A stretch of DNA of 64,000 nucleotides from Candidatus Saccharimonadota bacterium (GCA_030528025.1 JAUMZP010000001.1:124001-188000); one strand, 5' to 3'. Shown: positions 44,277-53,506, counted from the first letter of the stretch. Notes: generated by a model from the letters alone, not told the origin. Translations and numbers: made by a program.

Positions 44277-44882
44277 ATGTATAAAGGCGAGCGGCCAAAA
44301 GTTTTTCCGATTATTGTCACTATTTTGGTGATTTCGTTGGTGGTGGCAGCGGTGGTGTCGGTCATCCGCATGGTGGCAACTCGCCAGGAGTCGAATAACA
44401 CCAATACGCAGCAATCGACCGAGAGCTTCTACGACCAAGTGGTGGCGCACAACGCGACCAACAGTGTACGCTGGACAGTGCGCGGGCCGATTGTGGCAGA
44501 CGAGACCTTCCGCTCGTACCAGATCGAGATTTCGCCTAATAAGCGGACATATACGGTGTATCAAGGCTACTTAGATAAGCAGCTTGACCGCAAAGAGTTT
44601 GAGAACAACCAGCAGGCCTACGAGCAGCTCGTGTATGCCCTGAGCAAGGCAAAAATCCAAGATACGCGCACGGTGGATGATGATGACGTGCGCGGGGTGT
44701 GTGCCACTGCTGGGCGGCTCTACACCTTCGAGACGATGGATAGCGGCACGACGAAGACGCGCATCTGGACATCGAGCTGCCAGGGTTCGCCTGGCTCGAT
44801 GAAGGCCGATGTACCTAAGATCCATGCACTCTTTGCCAACCAGATTCCTGGCTTTGCACCTATGTTTGATAAGACGCAATAA
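44277..44882 (+). CDS. Single-pass membrane protein, function unknown
   Basis: 201 aa from the ATG at 44277. A short basic start is followed by one long helix (VFPIIVTILVISLVVAAVVSVIRMV, about residues 9-33). The extracytoplasmic domain of about 165 residues has two Cys (RGVCATAGRL and TSSCQGSPG), which may form a disulfide, and several strands (VYQGYLDKQLDR). TACTGT precedes the ATG by six bases (leaderless). No family recognised. Confidence 0.6.
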   Translation: MYKGERPKVFPIIVTILVISLVVAAVVSVIRMVATRQESNNTNTQQSTESFYDQVVAHNATNSVRWTVRGPIVADETFRSYQIEISPNKRTYTVYQGYLDKQLDRKEFENNQQAYEQLVYALSKAKIQDTRTVDDDDVRGVCATAGRLYTFETMDSGTTKTRIWTSSCQGSPGSMKADVPKIHALFANQIPGFAPMFDKTQ

Positions 44883-45108
44883 AAAGGCGCTGTGTGGCTG
44901 GTGTCTAGGGTCTGAGCAGAGTCTTGGTGATCTTACACCGTGTCTCTTTATATTTCCATCGGGTGGAATATTATACAGGTTGATATTTTGCTCGTATGTC
45001 GGCCTTAAAAGCAATTATGATGATTTGCTTGTACAATTTATTGGATAAAAAATAGGGAAGAAGAGCTCATGCTAGCCACGCTCTACTGCCAATGATATAA
45101 TCGAGCGT

Positions 45109-45684
45109 ATGATTCGTGCAGTAATTTTTGATTGTTTTGGCGTGCTCTATGGTGGGAGCATCGAGGTGCTGATGGCGAGTAGCCCGCCAGATCGCCGGGC
45201 CGAACTAGAGGATATTAATAAGCAGTCGGACTATGGCTATATCTCGCGGCAGGAGTTTATTGCAGAGGTCGCGAGACTCTCGGAGCAGACGCCAGCTCAG
45301 ATAAATGCGTTGCTTGAGCAGGCACATGTGCGCAATAGCGAGCTGATCGCCATGATTCACGCGCTGCGCCAGCGTCACCCAGCCATTAAGGTGGGGCTGC
45401 TGAGTAATGTGGGGAGCGATACGATCGAGCGGCTGTTCACTCCTAATGAGCTGCGTGAACTCTTTGATGCCGTGGTGCTCTCGTATGTCGAGCACATTGC
45501 CAAGCCAAGCCGCGAAGCCTTCGAGTTAGCAGCAGATCGGCTCGGCGTGTTGCCTGGCCAGTGTGTGATGATCGACGACCGGCTGGACAACTGCTCTGGG
45601 GCTGAAGCTGCTGGCATGCGTGCTATTCTCCACACAGCCAATAGCCGCACAATGGCCGAGCTTGAGGAGCTACTGGGGGAGTGA
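45109..45684 (+). CDS. HAD-like hydrolase
   Basis: 191 aa. HAD motif I is FDCFGVLYG (nucleophile D8, with Phe in place of the second Asp), motif II LLSNVGSD, motif III Lys in IAKPSREAF and motif IV VMIDDRLDNCSGAE. The DxF form of motif I is found in some HAD-IA phosphatases and suggests altered or reduced phosphatase chemistry. Substrate unknown. TATAAT lies seven bases before the ATG. First gene of a unit with a membrane protein, mutM and holA. Confidence 0.82.
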   Translation: MIRAVIFDCFGVLYGGSIEVLMASSPPDRRAELEDINKQSDYGYISRQEFIAEVARLSEQTPAQINALLEQAHVRNSELIAMIHALRQRHPAIKVGLLSNVGSDTIERLFTPNELRELFDAVVLSYVEHIAKPSREAFELAADRLGVLPGQCVMIDDRLDNCSGAEAAGMRAILHTANSRTMAELEELLGE

Positions 45685-46220
45685 TGACACCCGTATGGCT
45701 TGGGCTAATGGTCGGTTGTTTGCTTGTGCTACTTGTCTACACACTATGGATGGTGCCGCCGCAGCTTGGTAAAACGCTCAGTATGCATATTGAGCAGCGG
45801 ACAAGGACGGTGATTGCAGGTAAGATCCTCTTGTCACTGACTGGCCTGAGCCTTGCGCTGTGGGCTATGCAGTCGGTATTGCCACGAGCGGTGCAGTTAC
45901 TCCTTCTTATCGTGAGCCTTAACTTTTGTGTGATGGGATTAGTGCCTTTTGGCGTGAGCCAGCGACGCACCCTGATCCATAACATTGCAGCCTGGGGCTG
46001 TATACCGGTTATAACGATCATTGAGGCGCTTGTCCTGCTGAGCAATACTCATCCAGTGGTGCGGGTGGTGACGAGCGGCGCTCTGGTGTGCCAGGCTATT
46101 GTTCTTGGCTGCTATTTCTTCGCTAAGTCGTGGCATCGCTATATTATGCTAGTGGGGCAGGCGATTTATTTTTCGCTTTTTGTGGTGATGATCTGGGCAA
46201 TGGAGTGTGTCCATGCCTGA
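45684..46220 (+). CDS. Six-helix membrane protein, unknown
   Basis: 178 aa. The ATG overlaps the HAD stop (TGATG), so translation is coupled. About five or six membrane helices span the whole length (VWLGLMVGCLLVLLVYTLWM start, LLLIVSLNFCVMGLVPFGVS middle). No charged active-site motif visible. It overlaps the mutM start by eight bases. Function unknown. Confidence 0.65.
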   Translation: MTPVWLGLMVGCLLVLLVYTLWMVPPQLGKTLSMHIEQRTRTVIAGKILLSLTGLSLALWAMQSVLPRAVQLLLLIVSLNFCVMGLVPFGVSQRRTLIHNIAAWGCIPVITIIEALVLLSNTHPVVRVVTSGALVCQAIVLGCYFFAKSWHRYIMLVGQAIYFSLFVVMIWAMECVHA

Positions 46221-47094
46221 GCTTCCCGAAGTAGAGACGATTCGTGCGAGCTTAGCTCGCTTGGTGGTGGGGAAGCAGATTATGGCAAGTATGGTGTATG
46301 ACTCGCCCAAGAGCTTTCCGAACGACCCTACGGCAGTGGCGCACTTTCTCCATGGTGCAACGATCACGGCGGTAGAGCGCCGCGCTAAGGTATTGCTGAT
46401 TCGCCTGAGCACCAACTACACACTGGTGGTACACCTCAAGATGACGGGTCAGTTGCTCTTCGTTGGTGAGGAACGCTGGGGCGGTGGCCACCCAAACGAT
46501 AGCTTTCTTCACGAACTGCCTGACCGCTTAACGCGGGCAGCGCTGACCTTTGCGGATGGCACGCATTTATATTTTAATGACCTGCGCAAATTTGGCTGGA
46601 TGAAGCTCTATCCTACACTAGAGGTGGCGCAGCTGCCCTTTATGCAAAAAGTCGGGCCCGAGCCGCTCGATCCGCATACTACGGCGGCGCAGTTTATCAC
46701 GCGCATCCGCCGGCGGAACGGCACAACTATGAAGGCGGCCATCCTTGACCAAACGACCATCGCTGGCGTGGGCAATATCTATGCCGATGAATCGCTATGG
46801 ATGACGCAGCTCCACCCTGCCACGCGGGTGCGTATGGTGAGTGATGAGCAGCTTGCCGCGCTCTTTGCTCATATTCGACAAGTGCTGCAGCTCAGTATTG
46901 ATAAGGGTGGCAGCACCGACCGCAATTACGTCGATGCTGAAGGTAAAAAGGGGAGCTACCTGGCCTTTGCGCAGGTGTTTCGGCGTGAGGGGCAGCCCTG
47001 CCCGCGCCACCCCGACGTAGAGATTATGAAGATTCGCGTGGCAGGCCGCGGGACACACATTTGCCCAGTGTGCCAGGTGAAAGTGGGGGAGTAG
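46213..47094 (+). CDS. mutM: Formamidopyrimidine-DNA glycosylase (MutM/Fpg)
   Basis: 293 aa. The start at 46213 is chosen because it gives the required MPELPEVET terminus, with catalytic Pro and Glu after Met removal. The beta-hairpin Lys region (AKVLLIRL), helix-two-turn-helix (VGNIYADESLW) and C-terminal zinc finger are present. The finger reads CPRH..CPVC, so one ligand is His instead of Cys. It removes oxidised guanine from DNA and nicks the strand. It is followed by holA four bases later. Confidence 0.94.
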   Translation: MPELPEVETIRASLARLVVGKQIMASMVYDSPKSFPNDPTAVAHFLHGATITAVERRAKVLLIRLSTNYTLVVHLKMTGQLLFVGEERWGGGHPNDSFLHELPDRLTRAALTFADGTHLYFNDLRKFGWMKLYPTLEVAQLPFMQKVGPEPLDPHTTAAQFITRIRRRNGTTMKAAILDQTTIAGVGNIYADESLWMTQLHPATRVRMVSDEQLAALFAHIRQVLQLSIDKGGSTDRNYVDAEGKKGSYLAFAQVFRREGQPCPRHPDVEIMKIRVAGRGTHICPVCQVKVGE

Positions 47095-47097
47095 CCG

Positions 47098-48039
47098 ATG
47101 CTTTATCTCATTGTAGGGAAGAATAGCTATGTAGCAGAGCAAGAGCTGACGAAGATCACTCAGCACGCATCAGTACCAGCAGAGCATATCGATACTCAGC
47201 AGCTTGATGCCGCGGGTTTGGCTGAGCTGGTGCGCGGCGTGTCGCTCTTTGCGGCGCAGCGGCTCATTGTGCTGCGACGCCTGTCTGAGCGTCCAGACCT
47301 CTGGGAGCAGCTCGGCCAATGGGCTCATGATATTCCTGACGAGACGACGCTTGTGTTGGTAGAGCCAGGGCTCGATAAGCGCACCAAAACGTACAAAACA
47401 CTGCACAAGGCCGCAACTATTATCGCTGCTGACCCACTGACCGACCGGCAGCGCCCTGCCGCCGAGCGGTGGCTGCGCCAGCTCGCCAATGCACGCGGCG
47501 TGTCGCTGAGCCCAGCGCATGTGCGCAGTATGGTAGAGCGAGCTCTGGTGCCGGATGAAAAGGGATATGGTGGGTCGATCGACCAGCTGCAGCTGGCGCA
47601 CGCTATCGACGCGTTGGCTCAGCTCGAGACTATTACCGATGATGCAATTGCCACCGTGTTACCACCGGCCCGTGAGTTCTCAGTCTTTGATGTTGTAACC
47701 CTCGCAGTAGAGTGCCGAGGCCCAGCTTTGCGAGCCGCCTTAGATGAGTTGCGCCTGAGTCATGATCCATACCAAATTGCGGCGCTTATTTGGGCGCAGT
47801 GGACTCAGCTGGCGGCGATTGCATGCTATGGCGAGGCAGGGGAGGCAGAGATTGCACGCGAGCTCTCACTCCACCCCTACGTCGTCAAAAAAACCAAGCC
47901 GCTCACCACGCAGGTCGCGCCAGCTGATATTCGCACCCTCACCCAGCGGGCTGCTCAGCTCGATGCCGACATGAAGACGACAGGCATACCACCGTGGGAT
48001 GCAGTGGAGAGCTTCTTATTTGCGGTGGTGGGGCGGTAG
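47098..48039 (+). CDS. holA: DNA polymerase III subunit delta
   Basis: 313 aa, normal length. N-terminal AAA-like domain without Walker A (MLYLIVGKNSYVAEQELTKI), then VRGVSLFAAQRLIVLRRLSE and a C-terminal helical collar ending VESFLFAVVGR. Delta opens the sliding clamp within the clamp loader. It shares a unit with mutM and is the only clamp-loader gene here. The delta family is poorly conserved, so the call rests on overall layout. Confidence 0.82.
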   Translation: MLYLIVGKNSYVAEQELTKITQHASVPAEHIDTQQLDAAGLAELVRGVSLFAAQRLIVLRRLSERPDLWEQLGQWAHDIPDETTLVLVEPGLDKRTKTYKTLHKAATIIAADPLTDRQRPAAERWLRQLANARGVSLSPAHVRSMVERALVPDEKGYGGSIDQLQLAHAIDALAQLETITDDAIATVLPPAREFSVFDVVTLAVECRGPALRAALDELRLSHDPYQIAALIWAQWTQLAAIACYGEAGEAEIARELSLHPYVVKKTKPLTTQVAPADIRTLTQRAAQLDADMKTTGIPPWDAVESFLFAVVGR

Positions 48040-48151
48040 TGTGGGGTGGCCCAGGTAGATGCGTGAGCGTTGGACAGATAAAGCACTTGGCGTATAAAAC
48101 GTGGTATACTATCACCATAACAAACACCACTGCAATGCCAAGGAGGTGTAT

Positions 48152-48673
48152 ATGGCTACAGTACAGACAACAGTTACTACTCAGACGGTGCGCACACAGC
48201 AGCATTCGCCAGGGCGGCAGTATGGTGTGCGCGCATGTCTACTCATTGCGAGCCTTGCACTGGCCTGCCAGGCGTTTGTCGATATCTTTATTGGGTGGCG
48301 TGCACATACGGTTGTTACATCAAGTGGCGGCCGGCCGACCGGATTGGCACCTGATATGACGGTGCCGAATATCTTGTTTGTCTTCGGTATTAATCTTGCA
48401 ATTCAAGCTATTTATCTTGCCTATACAGCGATTCGTCCCCGAGATATCCGGAGCAAAGGAAAGCAGGGGGTTGCCATCGTCGCTATCCTTGCTTATCCTG
48501 TTGCCGACATGGTGAAGTATACACTCTTCCACCACATTCTCCATACCGGTGTGCCATACAATACATTCCTTGATGGGCCTGTACCGTGGACGTCTGGGCT
48601 CGTGCTCACTATCGCTGGTTCACTCTACTTGTGGTATGTGCTGCTGCGGCCACAAAAGAGCGAGTGCCAGTAG
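48152..48673 (+). CDS. Four-helix membrane protein, unknown
   Basis: 173 aa from ATG at 48152 with AAGGAGG seven bases upstream. A Thr/Gln-rich N-terminus (~25 residues) precedes four helices (ACLLIASLALACQAFVDIFIG; NILFVFGINLAIQAIYLAYT; GVAIVAILAYPVADMVKYT; SGLVLTIAGSLYLWYVLL). Short loops. No recognised family. Confidence 0.6.
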   Translation: MATVQTTVTTQTVRTQQHSPGRQYGVRACLLIASLALACQAFVDIFIGWRAHTVVTSSGGRPTGLAPDMTVPNILFVFGINLAIQAIYLAYTAIRPRDIRSKGKQGVAIVAILAYPVADMVKYTLFHHILHTGVPYNTFLDGPVPWTSGLVLTIAGSLYLWYVLLRPQKSECQ

Positions 48674-48691
48674 CCCGTGGTAGCTCGGCTC

Positions 48692-48720
48692 TTTACAAAT
48701 CCTGCGCCATGCCTTATAAT
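48692..48720 (+). promoter_or_regulatory. Promoter of rpsT
   Basis: TTTACA (48692-48697), 17-base spacer, TATAAT (48715-48720), leaving about 45 bases of leader before the ATG. Confidence 0.75.
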
Positions 48721-48771
48721 GAGCGCTTGATTGTAGTACTAACCCATAATAACAAGTGATAGAGGAAATTA

Positions 48772-49026
48772 ATGCCCATCATCAAATCAGCTGTCAAACG
48801 CATGAAGCAAACGGCTACTCGCCGCCAGCGCAACATTGCTACCAAGCGCGCTATCAAGGCTAGCACCAAGGCCTTCGTTGCTGAGCCAAGCGCTGCCGCC
48901 CTGAGTCAGGCCCAGAGCGAGCTTGACAAAGCCGTCAAGAAGGGTTTGCTCAAGAAAAACACCGCAAGCCGCCGCAAGGCATCGCTCGCCAAGGCTGCCA
49001 AGGCTGCTGGCGTTAAGCTTGCGTAA
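48772..49026 (+). CDS. rpsT: 30S ribosomal protein S20
   Basis: 84 aa, Lys/Ala-rich three-helix protein with MPIIKSAVKRMKQTATRRQ start and GLLKKNTASRRKASLAKAAK end, the S20 signature. Binds 16S rRNA early in assembly. GAGG lies seven bases before the ATG. It has its own promoter and terminator. Confidence 0.95.
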   Translation: MPIIKSAVKRMKQTATRRQRNIATKRAIKASTKAFVAEPSAAALSQAQSELDKAVKKGLLKKNTASRRKASLAKAAKAAGVKLA

Positions 49027-49046
49027 AGCAATAAGCAAGAGCATAT

Positions 49047-49079
49047 ACAAAAACACCTCGAGGGAGAGGTGTTTTTGTA
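49047..49079 (+). terminator. Terminator of rpsT
   Basis: AAAAACACCTC-gaggga-GAGGTGTTTTT stem-loop, 25 bases past the stop. Confidence 0.9.
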
Positions 49080-49201
49080 TGTAGGCTAGGGTAGCTGTTG
49101 TGAAATAGTGTGAGATATAAGGATCACACATTTTTGGGATTTTTGCGCAAAAAAGAGGTGCGATACTTCGCATGGCTACCTCTGTTAACTGTGACTTGCC
49201 A

Positions 49202-49231
49202 TTGACAAAACGAAATTACTTATGGTAGGAT
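49202..49231 (+). promoter_or_regulatory. Promoter of the DHH-like gene
   Basis: TTGACA (49202-49207), 18-base spacer, TAGGAT (49226-49231). An inverted AACAGAGGT copy (49178-49186) lies just upstream. Confidence 0.6.
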
Positions 49232-49265
49232 AGATGGAGTTTTGGGTAAGGCAAAAGTAGGAGCT

Positions 49266-50810
49266 ATGGACGAGATAAAGGTGCGGCAACAAATCATCGA
49301 TAAACTAGGTGAGAGTAATAATATTTTGGTGGCGGTTAACGCCCACCCCACGGTAGATGAGCTGAGTGCAGCATTGGGGTTGACGCTTTTGCTCAATAAA
49401 CTCGACAAGCACGCCACAGCCGTCTTTAGTGGGGATGTACCAACGGCAGTAGGTTTTTTGGAGCCAGAGCGTACCTTTGAGAGCACAGTGGATAGTCTGC
49501 GAGATTTCATCATTGCCCTTGATAAGGAAAAGGCCGACCATTTGCGCTACAAGCTCGATGGCGACCTTGTTAAGATTTTTATCACACCATACCGCGCAAC
49601 GATTAGCCAGAGTGATTTGGAATTTAGCCAGGGTGACTACAATGTGCAGTTTGTCGTGACGATTGGTGTGCGCAGCGAGGATGACCTTGACCCAGCGCTC
49701 AAAGGGCATGGCCGTATTCTGCGCGAGTCACCAGTGGCAGCGCTGCATATTGATGCGCCAGGTACGCTGGGCAATATCGTCTGGACGGATCCTCAGGCCA
49801 GCAGCTATAGTGAGCTCGCGGCAAGCCTCGCTCAGGGCTTTGATAGTACGGATGATGAGCAGCCGCTCTTGGATAAGCATATTGCCACGGCCTTTTTGAC
49901 CGGTATTGTAGCGGCTACCGAGCGCTTTAGCAACGAAAAGACTACCTCGCGCGTTATGACCCTCGCCGCACAACTGATGAGTGCTGGTGGTGACCAGCAG
50001 CTGATTGCGGCCAAGCTTGCCGAGGCTAAGCAACTCGCTGCAGGCCCAATGCCTGCTAAGCCTGCCAGCAAGAAGCCTGCTCAGGCAAATAACAAAGATA
50101 AGTCACTCGTCATCTCACACAACGCTGAGGCTGGAAAAAAAAAGTTAAGCCAGACCGATGCCGACGAAGCTGAGCTGGCCCAGCAACTGGCTAAGAATAA
50201 TCCACAGCCCGAGCCCGCGCCAGCCCCGCGCCGCTCATCAGGACGCAACAGCAGCGCTGAGCCATGGCGTCAGCCCATTGAGACACCGCTGAGTGAGCCG
50301 AGCCTAGGTGGCACGCTTAATGCTACTACCAAGCAAGCGGCCGACGACAAGCGCCGTGAGAGAGAGAATGGCCGCAACAAGACCATTCTCTCGCACAAGG
50401 GTGGGCGCTACCTCGACAGTGACGACACACCAGGTAGTCAAGCGCCGCTCAATGCTGCCACGGCAGCACTCGATCACGAGCCAACCGTCCCCAATGTGAA
50501 TGATATGCCGCGTGTGCCGATGGCTCACAACGACGACATCCTTCCGCCGCCAACGGGCAAAGAAACCCTGGCCGACCTCGACGCCAAGCACCGTGCCGCG
50601 CCAGCCGACGACGCCGAAGGGCCGGCTTTGCCGCCACTGCCACCAATGCCAGATTTCTCTAGCTTGCCACCACTGCCACCAGATGTGCCACCGCTGCCTG
50701 GCCCTGATGCCGATAACCCCATGATCCAGCTCGATGCTGCGCTCCAATCTGAGGCTAAGGCCAAGAAAGACCAAGCCAACCCATCACAGTTCCACGTACC
50801 AGAGAAGTAG
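49266..50810 (+). CDS. DHH-phosphoesterase-like protein with degenerate active site and Pro-rich tail
   Basis: 514 aa from the ATG at 49266. A TTG 24 bases earlier is an alternative, and the GGAG site is very close to this ATG. The first ~260 residues resemble the NrnA-like DHH fold (NILVAVNAHPTVDELSAALG near the start), but the DHH and DxD metal-binding motifs are replaced by HPTVDEL. The enzyme is probably inactive or altered. The last ~250 residues are Ala/Pro/Asp-rich (PPLPPMPDFSSLPPLPPDVP) and disordered. No membrane helix. Role unknown; a nucleotide-binding scaffold is one possibility. Confidence 0.65.
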   Translation: MDEIKVRQQIIDKLGESNNILVAVNAHPTVDELSAALGLTLLLNKLDKHATAVFSGDVPTAVGFLEPERTFESTVDSLRDFIIALDKEKADHLRYKLDGDLVKIFITPYRATISQSDLEFSQGDYNVQFVVTIGVRSEDDLDPALKGHGRILRESPVAALHIDAPGTLGNIVWTDPQASSYSELAASLAQGFDSTDDEQPLLDKHIATAFLTGIVAATERFSNEKTTSRVMTLAAQLMSAGGDQQLIAAKLAEAKQLAAGPMPAKPASKKPAQANNKDKSLVISHNAEAGKKKLSQTDADEAELAQQLAKNNPQPEPAPAPRRSSGRNSSAEPWRQPIETPLSEPSLGGTLNATTKQAADDKRRERENGRNKTILSHKGGRYLDSDDTPGSQAPLNAATAALDHEPTVPNVNDMPRVPMAHNDDILPPPTGKETLADLDAKHRAAPADDAEGPALPPLPPMPDFSSLPPLPPDVPPLPGPDADNPMIQLDAALQSEAKAKKDQANPSQFHVPEK

Positions 50811-50844
50811 AGGTTACCACTCTAGCAATATAAAAACACCCAGA

Positions 50845-50870
50845 GAACCAGCCGCCACAGCTGGTTTTTT
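50845..50870 (+). terminator. Terminator of the DHH-like gene
   Basis: ACCAGC-cgccaca-GCTGGT stem followed by TTTTT, 36 bases past the stop and immediately upstream of truB. Confidence 0.8.
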
Positions 50871-50894
50871 GCTCCGTCATGCTATACTAACCAC

Positions 50895-51599
50895 ATGACG
50901 CGCCAAACATCCGATTCATCATACGATCGCATTCTCCACATCGACAAGCCAGCTGGTATGACGAGCTTTGGGGTGGTGGCGCGGGTGCGGCGGGTGCTGA
51001 GCCAGCAGGCTGGCAAGAAGGTGAAGGTGGGGCACTGTGGTACGCTTGACCCCTTTGCAACGGGCCTTTTGCTGCTGGTGACAGGTACGGAGTGCCGCAA
51101 TGCCATGCGCTACACCAAGCTCGACAAGACGTACGAAGCGACGATTATCCTAGGCCAAACCAGCACCACGGGCGACCCAGAAGGGGAGATTGCTCCCTAC
51201 CTGCCAGAAGATACCAAGCTGCCTATCACACCGCCATCACGTCAGCAGATTGATAAGGTGCTGCAGCATTTCATTGGCGAGACTCGCCAGCGGCCACCAA
51301 TTTTTAGTGCTATCAAGATTAATGGTCAGCGGGCTTATAAACTCGCGCGTGATGGTAAAGAGGTGGAGTTGCCAGAGCGCACCATTACGATCCACTCGAT
51401 CGAGGTGCTGGAGTATCAGTATCCGCGGCTCGTCATTCGCACGCGGGTGAGTAGTGGCACATATATTCGCAGCCTGGCGGTAGATATTGGCAAGCAGCTT
51501 GGGACAGGGGCGTACTGCGCGGCGCTGCGGCGTACAGCGATTGCCGATTGGTCAGTAGCAGAGGCGCAGCGGTTGCAGGATTTTGGGATTATTGATTAG
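50895..51599 (+). CDS. truB: tRNA pseudouridine(55) synthase
   Basis: 234 aa, slightly short. Catalytic Asp in GHCGTLDPFATGLLLL, plus KPAGMTS near the start, KTYEATIILGQTSTTGD, RPPIFSAIKINGQRAYKLAR and VSSGTYIRSLAVDIG. It makes pseudouridine 55 in the T loop of tRNAs. The C-terminal PUA-like part is reduced. TATACT at 50883-50888 is six bases before the ATG (leaderless). Confidence 0.95.
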   Translation: MTRQTSDSSYDRILHIDKPAGMTSFGVVARVRRVLSQQAGKKVKVGHCGTLDPFATGLLLLVTGTECRNAMRYTKLDKTYEATIILGQTSTTGDPEGEIAPYLPEDTKLPITPPSRQQIDKVLQHFIGETRQRPPIFSAIKINGQRAYKLARDGKEVELPERTITIHSIEVLEYQYPRLVIRTRVSSGTYIRSLAVDIGKQLGTGAYCAALRRTAIADWSVAEAQRLQDFGIID

Positions 51600-51634
51600 C
51601 CATACACAATAAATAAAGAAGCGAGGAGCAACCG

Positions 51635-52333
51635 ATGAACATCACGCTACACACTGGCACGACCACCGCAACTATCACGACAGATGGTGCATATATCACC
51701 AGTCTGACTGATGGGTATGGGGATGTATTCTACCCACTGCAGCAGCTCACTGCTCCTGATGGCGAGCGTAAAACGCGCGGTGGCTGCCATGTTTGCCTAC
51801 CCAACTTTGGTCCGGGCGGAGCGAGTGGCCTAGCGCAGCATGGCTTTGGTCGCACGAGCCAGTGGAAAATGGTGGAGCATACCAGCGACCGAGTGGAGCT
51901 CATGCTGAGGGGAAATGGTACTTATGCTGGGCTGGAGTCTCGCTTGGTGTATACAGTGGCGGAGTACCAGCTTGCAATGCAGCTCACACTGGTGAATGTT
52001 GGCGAGGATGAACTGCTTGTGGCACCAGCCTTCCACCCATATTTTGTGTATGATGGTGTGCCGGTGCTGGATGGCCAGCCACTAGCCGACCTCGCGCCGC
52101 TCGCGGAGACGATCTTTGTTGATGGATCCACACGCCAGCTTGTGACGGGCCTGCGCACTATCACGCTGCAGAGTGAGGGATTACCTCGCTGGGCGGTCTG
52201 GACAGATGGGCTGGGCCCATACCTCTGCGTTGAGCCAACACACAGCGGCAATTCCTTCGCCGATAACCCAGCTCATGCCGCAGCGCTGGCGGCAGGGCAG
52301 ATAGTGCGGTATGGCGTGCGGGTGGGGTGGTGA
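51635..52333 (+). CDS. Aldose 1-epimerase family protein
   Basis: 232 aa. Beta-sandwich mutarotase features: CLPNFGPGGASGLAQHGFGR (substrate-binding His), APAFHPYFVYDG (catalytic His) and YLCVEPTHSGNSF (catalytic Glu). It interconverts anomers of hexoses or hexose-6-phosphates. GAGGAG lies eight bases upstream of the ATG. It may serve the sugar taken up by SemiSWEET. Confidence 0.85.
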   Translation: MNITLHTGTTTATITTDGAYITSLTDGYGDVFYPLQQLTAPDGERKTRGGCHVCLPNFGPGGASGLAQHGFGRTSQWKMVEHTSDRVELMLRGNGTYAGLESRLVYTVAEYQLAMQLTLVNVGEDELLVAPAFHPYFVYDGVPVLDGQPLADLAPLAETIFVDGSTRQLVTGLRTITLQSEGLPRWAVWTDGLGPYLCVEPTHSGNSFADNPAHAAALAAGQIVRYGVRVGW

Positions 52334-52381
52334 CAAACCCCTCGATTTGACTCATTGTCCTACTACTGTCATACTTGATAT

Positions 52382-53146
52382 ATGGCAAATAACGAGATAA
52401 ATCCCGACAAGGTAAGAATAATTGGCGGTATGACGCCCGAGCAACAAGTAGCTGAGCAAGAACGACTCGGTAAAGAGCTGCGAGCTATTGCTGCAGCAAT
52501 CGACGAGCAGCTACAGGGCTACGAACCTCTGGTAAGTAGTGCGCAACCACTTACGCTCGCGGAGGCCAAGCAGCGCCCAGGTGTAGACGAAGTGGCAATA
52601 GATGATGTGAATGTACACTGGGGGTGGCCGGCAGCGGATAGTGCGGTGGATCGCACTTCACCGTATAAGGATGAGGACGAATTTTGGGAGGCATTTCTTC
52701 GCCAGCATGGGTTACGTAATACGGAAGACCCAAATAACTTTCGTGCTCGTTTGCGTGCTCCAACGGTTGATGTAGCAACACTGAAATCGGAAGAAGATAT
52801 AGAGAGCATTGGCTTTGTAGATGTGTACCATGGAACGACGCCAGCACTGCTTCGTGCTGGAGCAGTGTTTCCTGAGACTGAGCTCGTCCGAGGACTGTAT
52901 AGCACGTTATTTAAGAAGCATCTAACGATGACGGATGATGCGCGAAAAGAATTGAGATTACTTGCTCAAGAGCATCCAGTAGTGAAGATGGCATTCTTTG
53001 AAACGTATAACCATGCGCGGCGCTTGGTGAGAGAGGATGACGAGAAGCAATTTATGCAGAAACTTTCGCGGCTTGGTTATATAGGAGAAGATGCTGCCGC
53101 GCAGGTTGCTTCGATTGACCAGGCACACCAGGCGCTCTGTCGCTAG
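52382..53146 (+). CDS. Hypothetical protein
   Basis: 254 aa. CATACT lies six bases before the ATG (leaderless pattern). Acidic, soluble, with no signal peptide. The segment VDVYHGTTPALLRAGAVFPE, about residues 142-161, looks like a folded core, and the last ~90 residues are helical (RKELRLLAQEHPVVKMAFFE). YHGT followed by a hydrophobic stretch faintly recalls ADP-ribosyltransferase-like folds, which is too weak to call. Function unknown. Confidence 0.55.
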   Translation: MANNEINPDKVRIIGGMTPEQQVAEQERLGKELRAIAAAIDEQLQGYEPLVSSAQPLTLAEAKQRPGVDEVAIDDVNVHWGWPAADSAVDRTSPYKDEDEFWEAFLRQHGLRNTEDPNNFRARLRAPTVDVATLKSEEDIESIGFVDVYHGTTPALLRAGAVFPETELVRGLYSTLFKKHLTMTDDARKELRLLAQEHPVVKMAFFETYNHARRLVREDDEKQFMQKLSRLGYIGEDAAAQVASIDQAHQALCR

Positions 53147-53191
53147 CGTTTACATTGACACCGCGCCGCCCTCCTGCTACAATACACCAGT

Positions 53192-53458
53192 ATGATTACT
53201 AAGGATAACAAAGCGAAAGCGATTGCTTTGACTCAGGTCAGCGAGAATGATGTCGGTAGCCCACAGGCGCAGGTGTCTATCTTGACGGCTCGTATCAAAG
53301 AGGTGACCGAACACCTTAAGTCCAACAAGCACGACAACATGGCTCGTCGTGGCCTCAAGCAAATGGTCGGCCGGCGTAAGCGGCTGCTCCGCTACCTTGA
53401 GCGGACGAACTTTGATACCTACAAAGCAACGCTCGAAACCCTCGGCCTGCGCAAATAA
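53192..53458 (+). CDS. rpsO: 30S ribosomal protein S15
   Basis: 88 aa, four-helix protein with GSPQAQVSILTARIKEVTEH and MARRGLKQMVGRRKRLLRYL, the S15 signature. It binds the central domain of 16S rRNA. TACAAT lies eight bases before the ATG. It has its own terminator. Confidence 0.96.
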   Translation: MITKDNKAKAIALTQVSENDVGSPQAQVSILTARIKEVTEHLKSNKHDNMARRGLKQMVGRRKRLLRYLERTNFDTYKATLETLGLRK

Positions 53459-53476
53459 GCGCTCGCCACGAGATAT

Positions 53477-53506
53477 AAACCTCCCCATCTATTGGGGAGG
53501 TTTTTG
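53477..53506 (+). terminator. Terminator of rpsO
   Basis: AAACCTCCCCA-tctat-TGGGGAGGTTTTT stem-loop. Confidence 0.9.
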
